Positions 12,037 to 22,379 of a stretch of DNA of 64,000 nucleotides are shown one piece after another. The position numbers and the translations under genes are program-made. The notes beneath the pieces were generated by a model. The model was not told the origin of the DNA. It saw nothing but the letters and a program-made list of their open reading frames with translations, and ran no database searches. Every line of letters starts with the position of its first letter. Positions within the stretch are counted from its first letter, which is position 1. The DNA comes from Thozetella sp. PMI_491. Lineage: Eukaryota > Ascomycota > Sordariomycetes > Chaetosphaeriales > Chaetosphaeriaceae. Where the stretch lies: positions 1-64,000 of the forward strand of contig MU270023.1 in the NCBI GenBank assembly GCA_021432635.1, written 5' to 3'.

Positions 12037-13658
12037 ATGGAGTATTCAACAGACCCGGAAGTTGTTCAGCAACCACGTCATGAAAGCGGGCTAGAAGTTG
12101 CTCCGGAAAGTGGCATTCAGCCCGTCGACAAGGAATACCTCCCTGTGGCAGCGTCGGGGCCGGAGCATATGCACTACCCCCAAGGCTTGTATCAGGATGG
12201 GATCCAAATTGCATACCATGACGCTCCAATACCCACCTCCACCCTCGCCGATGAGCCCAGCACGGCGCTACCAACCCATCCCTGGCGTCGGAAACTCTAT
12301 TTACTCATTGGGTTCGTACTGGTCATAGTCGGTGCGGTCCTCGGTGGGGTTCTAGGTTCCCGAGCCGCGCATCAGTCCAATTCGCTTGCCGGCCCGGCCA
12401 CGACAACAACGACGACCACGGAAGCAGCGGCGAAGAGCTCGGACTCTACATCAACCTCATCACCAACACCAACGCCATCTTCCATTCGGTTGAATTCACC
12501 GTTGTCGGCCGTATCGTTCCACACGACGGAAGATTGGAGCCCAGCAGGACCCATTGTCGGCACTGTGATCATACTTGCCTATCTAGGCAAGGACGGGGCG
12601 ATGATGGTTTCAATCTTCAATTCTGGATGGCAAGATACTCCGCAGACGCTCACCGCGAACAGTACCACGCAAACTGGTACCGGTCTAGCCATGGCGGGCT
12701 ATGAGATAGGGAGCATGCCGGGAAATACCACTAGCCCAGTGTATAGTGTAAGAACCCCCAAGGAAGGAACAAGATGTTTTTCTGCGCAGAGGTGGTAACG
12801 AAGAACCACATACCAGCTAGAACTACTCCTGATCTATGTCAACCAAACGGGATATGTAAACGGGCTCAAGTACATCAACACAGCATCGAGCGATGGGATA
12901 CAACCGCAGGACATCAGCGATCGGGGATACTCTGTGAGAGCAAACAGCGATGTCGCGGCTTATTGGCCATGGTTTATCTTTCAAGATTGGTCTGGAGATA
13001 TCAATATCGCCAAGTCCATCGCAGACCCGCCCTATGGCTCAACGCAGATTCATATTTTGGCCGCCCAGCAAACAAAGTTCTCGATCGTGCCCCTCTCGAC
13101 GAACTACTCTAGGGTCAATGACAGCAGCTACGGAATATTTTACCAAAATCCCGACGGCAAACTGGGCGCGATTCTCCCCGGTGAAGATACCGGTGGGTCC
13201 GGAAACATCACAAAGTCATGGCCTGCGAGCAAGTCACACGGCCTTACATCTTAAGCTCAGTCCTGACACTTCAAGCAGTATCCCTGTTCCCAAACATATC
13301 CATGCCCCTTGGCGCCGCATTTTCGGCGTTTTCCTTCGCGCGATCGAATGACACAAGCGTCGACATCGTCACAACATACGTACTTTACCAGGACGCGACG
13401 TCCAAGATCAAGCAGGTTTGGACGGACGATAGCGAAACCTGGAAACAAGCATCCCCTTCCGTGTTGGCTAAGGCCGACAATGGTACCGATATATCCTGCC
13501 TTACTCCGTCCTCGATGAACAATACTTACGGGCCAGCATTGTATGTGGCGCCGCAATCCAACCTGACACGTTGCTATTTTCAGCGAGGTGGCTGGGTAGT
13601 CGAAGTGCAATTGAATGGGACGGATTGGTTCGAGGTTGGAACAGTTCCAATGCTGTGA
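12037..13658 (+). CDS. membrane-anchored fucose-specific-lectin-like protein
   Basis: Exons 12037-12747, 12817-13192 and 13261-13658 give 494 residues. Residues 1-85 are polar and cytosolic-like. A single helix (LYLLIGFVLVIVGAVLGGVLG, about 87-107) with a glycine pattern makes this a type II membrane protein. A Thr/Ser-rich stalk (about 117-155, including seven Thr in a row) leads to an extracellular domain of repeated blades with motifs such as YWPWFIFQDWSGDINIA and YVLYQDATSKIKQVW plus many N-glycosylation sites. This matches the fungal fucose-specific lectin family (AAL-type six-bladed propeller), in which soluble members bind fucosylated glycans. The membrane anchor suggests a cell-surface sensor or adhesin. 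The first intron (69 nt) is well defined; for the second, acceptors at 13260 and 13275 both keep frame. No stop interrupts the frame. Confidence 0.82.
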
Positions 13659-13949
13659 AAGAGTGGTAATTCATGCCAAGCCATGGTCGATAAAAATACA
13701 TCGGAGGGAATACCACAGCATCTAAACATGGTGAACAAGCATGAAGACAGAATCCTGTTTAGGTGCAAATATTTATAGCACTCCCACGGACGCTGCTCCG
13801 CTTGTACGACAGGTTTCTCCTGACTACACAAGATCCTTCTAACAAGTGTCATTGATGAGGTTGAGCTTAGGAACGAGGGTCCAGGAAAACAGATAATTTG
13901 TTTTAACACCCAAAACCCATGGTCGCTCTACCCAAGGTGCTCCCTTCCC

Positions 13950-14424
13950 CTAAGACCAGATGGCCTTGGCGGTGCCATGCTCACTCCAGTGGTGCGGACA
14001 CACCTCAGCCCATACATCATTGTCAGATCCAAGCCCCATGCTAAACTTCATATCCGGATCCGCGTTCCAGTGGATATTGTCGCTCGCATCAATGGACCAA
14101 CCCGTGGAGTTCCCGGTAGCTTCGAGCCTGGTCATGTCGCCGTCGAATTCGGGGAAACCCTTTCCGCCGCACTTTATGACGTCCCCAGCCAGCTCGCAGC
14201 TGATAGCCTTGGATTTATCCTGAGTGCCTGCGCCAGTAGCATCTGCGAGGTACCAGATACCCTTCGCCGGATCCTGGACCTGGAATTTAAAAGTTTTGGC
14301 TGCTGCGGGGACAGCGGCGGCGCTAACGCTTTGACGAAGTCAGTGGTTGGTCTACTCTGTCGAGTCAGGTAGTTCCATACCTGAGTGCCAAGAAGGCCGC
14401 GGAGAATATGACCCTAAGAAGCAT
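13950..14424 (-). CDS. small secreted protein, 140 aa
   Basis: Two exons, 14424-14381 and 14328-13950, split by a 52-nt intron (GTATGG donor, CAAAG acceptor) within the signal peptide. The signal reads MLLRVIFSAAFLALSVSAAA and probably ends near VPA. The mature part of about 118 residues contains three cysteines (in ISCELAG, IKCGGKG and AEVCPHH), the aromatic segment KGIWYLADA, and a His/Trp-rich end (CPHHWSEHGTAKAIW). The ATG has a good fungal context (CACAATG), and an AT-rich TATA-like run lies about 100 bases upstream (14522-14529). I do not recognise a family; size and composition suit an apoplastic or effector-type protein, which is inference only. Confidence 0.75.
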
Positions 14425-15152
14425 TGTGATGATGTATGGTCCGATTTGAAGCAAGGCAACGTTTTTGCTAGATTCTAGGGCTGATTAGGTCCCTATGCAC
14501 TACTTCGAAGGAGGAGTGGCGAATATATATGTGATCTAGAGGTTCGGCTAAATACACGCACTCATAGCCAAAATACAACAAGTCTAATATAGTCCATCTA
14601 CAGCCGACATGATTCAAACTTTAATCTATCCAGGTTGCTCAGTCTCTGATAATGTCCTTCAAAGATTAAATAAATCCCCAATCGCCATTTCCGAGAGTTT
14701 AGAATAGAAGACTGTCGCTTTATATCTGAAGTACTGCGCATCGTCTTATGCATCCTTCACTGCTCCAGTGCCCTAGCATAGCCGCAGTGTGTATCCAGTC
14801 AGCCTCGGCGTCGAAACCAGGAAGTCTCTACAAAGCAATAGTGTCTATAGTTTACTACCGAGAATGTTCTGATCATTTGACGACCTCCAAGTACGACCCT
14901 TAAAAAGGGATGCTAGACAGGCCCGACATAAATATTCAAGCATAAAGACGGCCATTGCTCAAAGAGGTTCTCATATAAACCAAGAAAGCTAAGAATTTTG
15001 TTGATGCACGCTCTCACAGCGCGTATATTATTATAATCATATCTGTGTAAACTATTTCCCAAGTTCAAGGACCGGTTCCTCTTAACCTAGTACGGCGGAA
15101 TGGTTTAAATGTCTTTCACAATATACTAGGTCTGCAAATAGACAGAAAATAC
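14425..15152. other. AT-rich gene-free stretch
   Basis: This holds the upstream region of the small secreted protein and the 3' flank of the asparaginase gene. The sequence is clearly richer in A and T than its neighbours and contains no open frame above 60 codons. Nothing recognisable. Confidence 0.5.
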
Positions 15153-16695
15153 CTAAACACCATAATACCAATGCTGACTACCCGGGTCAGAGTAAATGGC
15201 CTTTCTAAGAGGTGTCTCAAAGAGGTCGCGAATCTTCTCGAGGCTGTAGCCGGCATTGAGCGCTAGCTGGAGCATAATACGGGCTTGCTCGGGGCCAACA
15301 TATCCAGACTTGATGCTGCTACAGCTGTTAGCAGGCTCCCCAGCGACGAAATAGGTGAGTCTCTGCGGGGATATTGCGCTTACATCGGGCCAGGATAGAT
15401 GTTTGGCATGCCGGCGCCAGTGACGGGCCTAGCGGTGACAATGGTGGGGATGCCCTTTCCATAAAGATCGATAATAGCCGTCTGCGCGGATGGGCTAATA
15501 GCGGCCGCACCGGGACCAAGAAGCACCAGACCCCTGGTCAGAGATTAGTACGTTCCGCTAGGTGAGACTAGTATTCGAGGCACCTACTTCGCTCCATTGC
15601 TTACGGCGGCATACATCAAGGAAGAATCAAAGCCCTCTGTTGGAAATCTAGGGTTAAGCTCTGGCGCGTGGCAGGGACACAAATTACTGGAGTTAAAACT
15701 CACGATGGCCGTAGAGAATGATCACTGAGGGCAGCACCGTCGCATTCGCTACATCAAAGTGCGGGCGGCCCGTGGGGAATGCGGCGTCGAAGAAGTAGTA
15801 CGGCTGGCCACCCAAGAACGCGCCGAGATTCCCCTGCTCTAGCGCCTTGAAGGTATCTGGAGTGTTCGCGTTGAGCTTGGTCGAATAGTAGATTGACGTA
15901 ATTCTATACATCGTAAGCAAGATTTTGGCGCAAAGTCGTCATACGATAGCTTGCTACTCGCTAGGGCTCGTCAAAGGGGAGCAAGGCACGCACCTGTCAT
16001 TGAAGACAATGAGACCGCCCCGATTCCGTGAAGCTGGGGACACGGCCGCAGCCACCGCCTGATAGAAGTTGGATCTGCCGTCTGGAGATATGTACGTGTC
16101 CGGACGCATCGCCCCAGTGGCAATGAACGGCTTGGAGCAGTTCAAGGTAATATCGACGCCGAACGCCTAAGTGGCCACAGTTAGGCTCGTTGTTCTAGCT
16201 TAGAGTAGCGCATAGAAACTCTTACGGTCTCTTCCAGAGTGTTGGTGCCGTGGAACATGATCGCGCCTGCATAATCCGAGCCACGGGAGCACAGGTGTCG
16301 GTTGGCATATTGCGTGATGTTCAAATAGAGCGTTGAATTGATTCCCGCACTGCCACCTGGTGCAGGGAACTTCATAACTCCTAGCTGTGCAATCTTCAGA
16401 ACCTCGGACACGTTTCCAATCAGTTCCTGGGGAGTTGGGCCGACTCCTAGACCATAGTTGATGTTGTCAAGACGGCTGTAGTTGGATGCCGACAGAATGG
16501 TACCCCCAGTACTATAGACCCTATGAACAACGTCAGAACCAGCATAGCTCTGACGAAAAGGGCTGCGGCAACTTACAAGACTTTCGGGAGAGAGGCGTTC
16601 GTGGAGATCCACTCGAGCTCGGGGAAGCTAGTAGCATGAGCACCGATGCTGCTAGCCAAGAGCAGGCCAGCAGTGGTAAGCAGAACAGGGATCAT
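15153..16695 (-). CDS. secreted type II L-asparaginase with altered active-site motif
   Basis: Seven exons (16695-16577, 16520-16226, 16166-15994, 15903-15704, 15636-15588, 15533-15384, 15324-15153) join without a stop into 385 residues; every join keeps frame. The N-terminus MIPVLLTTAGLLLASSIGAH is a signal peptide, so the enzyme should be exported and hydrolyse extracellular asparagine. Family motifs are STGGTILS (nucleophile-site Thr47 and, further on, Tyr54), HGTNTLEET, KPFIATGAMRP, GGLIVFND, DTFKALEQG (the Lys of the second triad), VTGAG and a C-terminal helix GPEQARIMLQLALNAG. The second motif normally reads HGTDT; here codon 16243-16241 is AAC, giving Asn133 where the family has a substrate-binding, catalytic Asp. 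All other motif residues are kept, so the protein folds like an asparaginase but may have weak or altered activity. The final acceptor could be 15325 or 6 nt later. Confidence 0.87.
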
Positions 16696-16821
16696 CGGAT
16701 TGCAGTGTTCAAGCAGCCAACGAGAAGATTCAAGTCAGGATGCCAAGTTGTTTGGCCTGGGATATGCTGCTATTGGCAATGGTAACTTGATGAAACCACA
16801 TAACAGAGCACAAGGATGGAT

Positions 16822-16829
16822 GTTTATAT
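16822..16829 (-). promoter_or_regulatory. possible TATA box of the asparaginase gene
   Basis: On the minus strand this reads ATATAAA, about 130 bases before the start codon at 16695. Spacing and sequence fit a fungal TATA element; no transcript evidence. Confidence 0.35.
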
Positions 16830-18358
16830 GCATTTGACTGTACTCTGGGCGTACACACCCCCCCTCATTGCTTATCTGTGGCTCCATGGTATCCCTGCAT
16901 GAACCAAAGAGGGGAAAAGCGAGGCATTCTTAGTTGGCGCATGCCTAGAAGTACCTAAACTAAACCAACCGTGACATCTAGCCGACGGGAACCCCGAAGT
17001 CGCCATCGGCCAGAGTTGTGGTAACTACATACGTACACGGCGGATAACATTGGCGGGTTCAACGCATTTCTAAGCAGACTTCAACTGCGATAGCGACCCA
17101 AATAAACCACCTCGGCTCCATATATCGAAGTGCTAGGTGGCTTGGCGAGCGGTAGCTAGCTCGTTTGTCTCCGGAATATGGTTCCTTAGTTTGGTGGAGT
17201 TGGCGAAGACAATGTTTGTCATTTCGTCGCGTGGTTAAAATTGCGTTCTCTAGAAGCTACCCACATTACGGGGCCGCGGAGCAACGGGTGGTTGTCAAAA
17301 TTAGAGTACAGTTGCCAGACATTATCTAGTTACTAGCCACGCTTAGGGCTAAAAGTCAAATTAGACCTCCATGTGTATACTTCAATGCTAATGATGAGCC
17401 TTGAGTCGTCGTAGCTTCCTTGAAGATCCGATGAGAGTGTCACCAGGTGCATTCGGCCGCCCAAGGCATGGCCTCGAACCAGTCGGTTGCAACATTCCGA
17501 GCTCGGCGATCAGTGGGGTCTGCCAAGCTGTTTGTTATCTCGCAGCACAAGAAGCTCCCTACTGCATTAGTGCATCTAAAGCCACCTAACTTCTTATCTA
17601 CTTGATAAGCACTGAAGTGGGCGCTACTAGCCCGCTCGTTCAGAGCAAAAACCCCGCGGCAGGATCAGCTGTGGTGAACGAGCAGGATGCTATTCGGTTT
17701 AAGCAAGACCATGCTCACCCATTTCTATGTTTTGTTAAACCCGTAAGCAGTAATCCTGCGGCGGCGGCTCCGGTCGTCAAAAGTGGGGTGCGCCGTGGTT
17801 GAAGCAAGCTAAGAAGACTCCCTCAATCAACGACCTAGGGTCTAAGCAGAGACCGTAATGCCTAAGTCCGGATAGAGCGAAGCGGGACAAATGGTAAAGC
17901 GGGAGGTTGGTAGATGGTCAGGATGGGCACGATACAGTGCCTAGCTTACAGGGGCTAAGCCCCCTCTCCTTACTCCATTCGGCATCGAGGGATGCAATGG
18001 AACGGCTATGGAATGACGTGCTGTTAGCTCTAGAGTGGAGGTCAGCCATAAGTTCAATTGATACAATGCCCGGACAGTGGCTTAACTTACGTCAATGACA
18101 AATCCACAGCGCTAGGAACTATGCTGTGGAGCTTCTAGCAAAATTTCCTGGACATGCGTGGCAGCCCCTCTCTGGTCGCTAAGACGGACATCGCACGCAC
18201 TCGAAGTCAAGATGTGGACAAATGGAGGGTCAATTATTATGAGCAAAAGGAGTGCTCCTCTATCAGGTTATTAAGTCACAACCTCCAGATTGTTCCATCT
18301 ATTATGCACAGAGTATGGGTCAAGTCCTGAGCTCATCCCCGTCCGGAGATCGTATTCC
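16830..18358. other. gene-free stretch, about 1.5 kb
   Basis: Several frames of about 60 codons (17401-17589, 17602-17802, 17907-18098) have no recognisable domain, signal peptide or splice partner. The stretch could be decayed sequence, but I can name no source. Confidence 0.45.
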
Positions 18359-20425
18359 CTACCCGCCCAAGGCACCGTTGGTCATGTCCCAGGCGGAGAA
18401 GGCCGGGGCACCAGTCACACCATTTCCGGAGCAGCTGGTGATAATCTGGTGGTTCTTCACGCTCGTCTTAGACAGAAGATCGTTTCCATCAGGATCAGTG
18501 AGCCTGAAGTCCAGGCCGTAGGGGCCGTCGCTGTTCATCCACACAATGCGGAAGGGCACGTAGGTGCCGTTGTTGGTGCTGGTGACGGTGATGGTGACCG
18601 GGCCCATCTTTCCGGTGGAGCCGTGGTTGTTGAAGGTGCTGAAGTGCGCGGAGTTGCCGTACGTCCAGCCGTTCTTCGCGTTATCGTACAGCCAGATTCC
18701 GAAGATATCATCAACGGGCTTCGGGGCACTGAACGTGTACGTGCCAATCTTGGTCAGATGGAGGTAGCCGCGGTGCTGCATCATGAACAGCGAGCTATCA
18801 CCGGTGGTGGCCGAGTACTCGTACAGGTTGAGGGGCTGGGCAATATCGCTGCTGTCGGTGTCCTGGCCAATCCAAGCGGAGCCCATGGCGGGGCGGATTC
18901 CAGTGTAGACCTTGGTGGATCCTGCGAGGATGGAGTTCGGCACGAACGTCGAATCCGAAGGGTTGTGGCTAAGTTCCATGTTGGTCCTGACATGCTGCCA
19001 GGCAAACGAGGACGTGTCACGGCTCAGATCATAGATGGCGTACTCAACACCCTGGGTGCAAGTAGCGCTCGGCACGACGGTGGTGGTGACGGTGGGGGCA
19101 GTGCTAGTGGTGGTAGTGGCAAGGATACCAATAGCCGAGCAAGCTGAGTAGAAAGCCGAGGGCGAGGCAGAAGCAGCGATATTGTACTGAACAGTACGCT
19201 TCTGGAAGTTGATGACGGGGTCGGCAGTGACGGTGGCCGTGGGCAGGACGGTGGTGGTCGTGATGAACAACGAAGAGCAGGTCGCGCCCAGGTCGAGGTC
19301 CAAGTAGTACACGTTGCTGAAGCCAATGGTGTACTTGTTGGTGCCGACAGTGGTGCCAAAGTAAGTGGCGGCGGAGGTCGGGAACTCAATGCTATAGTAG
19401 TTGCAGGTGAAGACACCGTTCAGGCCGTTCTTGTAGGTAATAAAAGCATCGAACATCGTGCAGGCGGCGCCGCTATAGTTGCCGTTGAGAGCGTTGTACT
19501 GGGTGATGGCATTGCAGGCAGCGGCGCACTGGGTAGGGTCGTAGGGCGTGCTGGCGGAGAAGACCTGCTGCTTGATGAAGCCGGCGCCATTCGTGCCAGC
19601 TGCAATGGACGCGTTGTTGACAGGGACGGGGGGCTTGAAGCCGTCAACGGTAGGGAAGTCACGCAGATATGCGTTTGCACCAGCCCAGACGACCTTGAAC
19701 TTGCCCTGGAACTGGTAGGGGTTGGTGGCCTCTTCAAGCTTCACTGGCTGGCCGTAGAAGGCGCACTTAATGAGGGTGGCCGAAGTCGAGTTGGCGTAGC
19801 CGGGGCAGGCAGGGTCATTGGGAAGCTGGTCCGCGGGGTTGACAACGAGAGGAACGCGCTCGTAGTAGAGGACGAACGAGGTGCAGCCGGCCATCTGGTC
19901 GCAGACAGCGGCGCACTGCTTTGGGTCGTAGGCCGTGAGCTTTGAGGAGGTGTAGCCCAGGTAGTTCTTGGTCTGGGCCGTGAACGCGAGGTTGACGAAC
20001 CCGGAGACAATGTTATATCCGGTCGGGACGGCTGCAGCCGCGGCCGCCGACGTGGCGGAGGCCGCAAAGGGAGCGTAGGCAAGGAAGGCCTCCGGACTGT
20101 CAGTCGGGGTTGTCACCTGCGGGCCGTTGAAAGTGCGCGTGGTGCAAACCACGGCGGCGCGTTCCTTGATGACCACGGCGGCAGCGGAGGTGTCGCTGGC
20201 CGGAGGGGCCGAGGTGGCCTGGGCAATCGCGGCTTCCAGCACCTTGCTGGGATCATAGCTGGCGGTCTCCTGGGGAGCAGCATCGCCAATGGGCGGGGCG
20301 ATGGTGGTAGTCACCGCAGCGTTGGCCTCCTCATAGGCGTCGACGTCTATGCCTTGGCGCTTGACAAGCGGGTTGGCCGCGGCAAGGCCAAAGAGAATGG
20401 CCGCAGTCGCGAGAGTGGCCCTCAT
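18359..20425 (-). CDS. secreted GLEYA adhesin-like protein with two apple/PAN-like modules
   Basis: A single uninterrupted exon encodes 688 residues. It starts with a signal peptide (MRATLATAAILFGLAAA) followed by a Kex2-type KR|Q site at about residues 22-24, so an N-terminal propeptide is probably removed. After an Ala/Thr-rich linker come two cysteine-rich modules that resemble apple/PAN domains: YDPKQCAAVCDQMAGCTSFV (about 170-240) and YDPTQCAAACNA with CTMFDAF and TCNYYSIEF (about 295-350). The C-terminal 200 residues form a GLEYA-type lectin domain: YTFSAPKPVDDIFGIWLYDN, then VPFRIVWMNSDGPYGLDFRL, where GPYGLDF stands at the position of the name-giving GLEYA motif. GLEYA domains in yeast Flo and Epa proteins bind glycans. 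There is no C-terminal GPI signal, so the protein is more likely released or wall-associated by other means. Regulation is unknown; a TATA element lies about 150 bases upstream. Confidence 0.88.
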   Translation of the reverse strand: MRATLATAAILFGLAAANPLVKRQGIDVDAYEEANAAVTTTIAPPIGDAAPQETASYDPSKVLEAAIAQATSAPPASDTSAAAVVIKERAAVVCTTRTFNGPQVTTPTDSPEAFLAYAPFAASATSAAAAAAVPTGYNIVSGFVNLAFTAQTKNYLGYTSSKLTAYDPKQCAAVCDQMAGCTSFVLYYERVPLVVNPADQLPNDPACPGYANSTSATLIKCAFYGQPVKLEEATNPYQFQGKFKVVWAGANAYLRDFPTVDGFKPPVPVNNASIAAGTNGAGFIKQQVFSASTPYDPTQCAAACNAITQYNALNGNYSGAACTMFDAFITYKNGLNGVFTCNYYSIEFPTSAATYFGTTVGTNKYTIGFSNVYYLDLDLGATCSSLFITTTTVLPTATVTADPVINFQKRTVQYNIAASASPSAFYSACSAIGILATTTTSTAPTVTTTVVPSATCTQGVEYAIYDLSRDTSSFAWQHVRTNMELSHNPSDSTFVPNSILAGSTKVYTGIRPAMGSAWIGQDTDSSDIAQPLNLYEYSATTGDSSLFMMQHRGYLHLTKIGTYTFSAPKPVDDIFGIWLYDNAKNGWTYGNSAHFSTFNNHGSTGKMGPVTITVTSTNNGTYVPFRIVWMNSDGPYGLDFRLTDPDGNDLLSKTSVKNHQIITSCSGNGVTGAPAFSAWDMTNGALGG

Positions 20426-20576
20426 TGTGGTCGCTCAGAGTAACGAATGTGAAAGCCAAACGGCTAGGTAACGATCGTGAAAAACGAGTGGCAAAAACGA
20501 ATGTCAGTGAGCGACGGAAGTGAGTGACTGAATTGCTGCTGAAAGAGAGCTGTTAGGGGCGAGAGGCGTCAACAGT

Positions 20577-20586
20577 TTATATATAA
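20577..20586 (-). promoter_or_regulatory. TATA box of the GLEYA-like gene
   Basis: TTATATATAA about 150 bases before the start codon at 20425, in otherwise GC-rich DNA. Position and sequence fit a TATA element. Confidence 0.5.
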
Positions 20587-22379
20587 GTCTGGCCACGAGA
20601 TCAGCCCTCCCGGCGCGAGTTGAAGCCAAAAGATCACCACATCAGACGCTACGAGGGCCTAGTGGCTGCTAGTGGCGAGCGAGGATGAATTCATTCCCCT
20701 GCCGCCGGTAACTTGCTCACCAGGCAAACCTGTCGGCCACGTACCTCGCGTTGGGGCCACCGGGGCGCCCCGAGGCGATGTTCCTGCACTAACTTGAGAT
20801 TACAGTTATGCTTTGGCCACAGGGAGGCGGGGGACCGTCTCTAACTTTCCACCGCCACGTTGACTAAGAAGGCAGGACTAAGTGGCCGCCAAAGGGATCT
20901 AAAGACCAGGAGCGTTTATACCGTTTCGTTCTCGCACCAATCATTTTCATTCCCAGGTCGCAATGCACACACACCGCACTGATGTTGGGGCTTGCGAATG
21001 GCTTCGACAGCGTTGGAAAGTGAACAGACCACGGGAGATCAGATTGACTAAACAGGAGCAGCGGCGCAAGCAGCCTAATCCCAAAAGATGCTGCTGCTCC
21101 GGCGCGCCGGGAGAAAGTAAAACATCGGCCGCAGGCGCGAGCTAAAGCATCCTCCAAATCACTGCTTTACGTTGCCTCATATCAACACACACGCGGCTGA
21201 AAGCCTGCTGTGCTGGCAACGTGAAGGATGTGCCGACCGAGCTTCTGCTAGCTGGGAAAGCCTGCTGTTGTCAGCCACGCGATCTCGTAGCTAGCCAAGG
21301 GAGCCCCAGTTAGCCAGGGGAACCCGTGTGCCTCGCAGACACCACCCTTGCGTAATGCGCTTATATGGTGGGCTACTTGCTTCTTCAGCGCGGCCTCGCT
21401 TATGCCAGATATTTCACAAAGCCTAGCTCTGGTTCCCGAAAACACAATTTCCACACCGCGCCGCTAACTGCCAGTCTCGTGCACCGGCGCAAAACCCGAG
21501 ACCCTGGGACATACCCCAGCTTCAGCGTCAGCTGGCGCCAAATCGATAGGTATCCCTCGGTCCAAGCCTGGCACCAGCTGGGTAGTGTAAATCGTGGCGA
21601 GCTTTGCCCCGTGGCGCTAGACCGGTCCGGACCCGAATAATAAGGCTGGGCCCCACCCCTTTGGCGTCGGCAGAGAGCAGCGGGGACAGGGGGTGCCCCA
21701 GCAAAGCCCAGAGGTCTAGACCGGTCTCTCCCCTCTCCCCTTTCCCCCTTCCCCAGGTTCTACAAGAAGGGGGTGGGGGCCTCCAGCTGGAAAGTGTAAA
21801 CAACCCGTGTGGCCCCCTCTTGTTCCATGCACTCACTTTATATACATCTTCTTATAAAACACATTTCTCGGTCCTCCAAAGACCCTGGATTTACTCACTC
21901 AATCCGCCGCGCTCTGAAGTTTTTCTCAACCCCCCCAAATTCCCTTGCATTTCGTGCTCGTCCAAAGTGGAAGTCGACCGAAGCCTGCGTACACGCAGCC
22001 CGAGGGTCTAGACCGTCCCGCAAATCTGGGTTAGCTCGCGCCAAATCGATAGATCCATACCTGGTAGGCATGCCGAGCTCTAGGATTGTTTAGCCGCGGC
22101 TCATGGGAAGGCACGCAGCAACAAGTGTCGAGCTTTCCGCGGGTCCGCTATCGCCACGGAGTCTAGTAAGAAAATGCCTCTCTTTTACACGTCAGCCATC
22201 CTCGCCTTGTTAGTAGGCAACGTGAAAGAAAGGGATCGGAAGCTTCTCGGAACGAAGACACCCGCGGGCCAAGGTCCCATATTGACCGAGACGCGGTCCG
22301 TGTACCATGATGAAAGATATCTAGCGCCTTACCTTCCTGTGCCGTTTCTCGGAGCGCCCACCACTCCGTCGCCTCGTTC
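20587..22379. other. gene-free stretch with short repeated motifs
   Basis: No convincing gene. A 15-base word GCGCCAAATCGATAG occurs at 21535-21549 and again at 22038-22052. The palindrome GGTCTAGACC occurs at 21713-21722 and 22005-22014, with a related CTAGACCGGTCC at 21618. The first palindrome overlaps a second one (AGACCGGTCT, 21718-21727). These could be binding sites or remnants of a duplicated segment. The open frame at 20864-21157 is Ala/Arg-rich and unrecognised. Confidence 0.45.

Noticed and set aside
20864-21157. 97-codon minus-strand frame with a hydrophobic stretch
   Set aside because: No signal-peptide layout, unrecognised sequence, and a competing plus-strand frame across the same bases.
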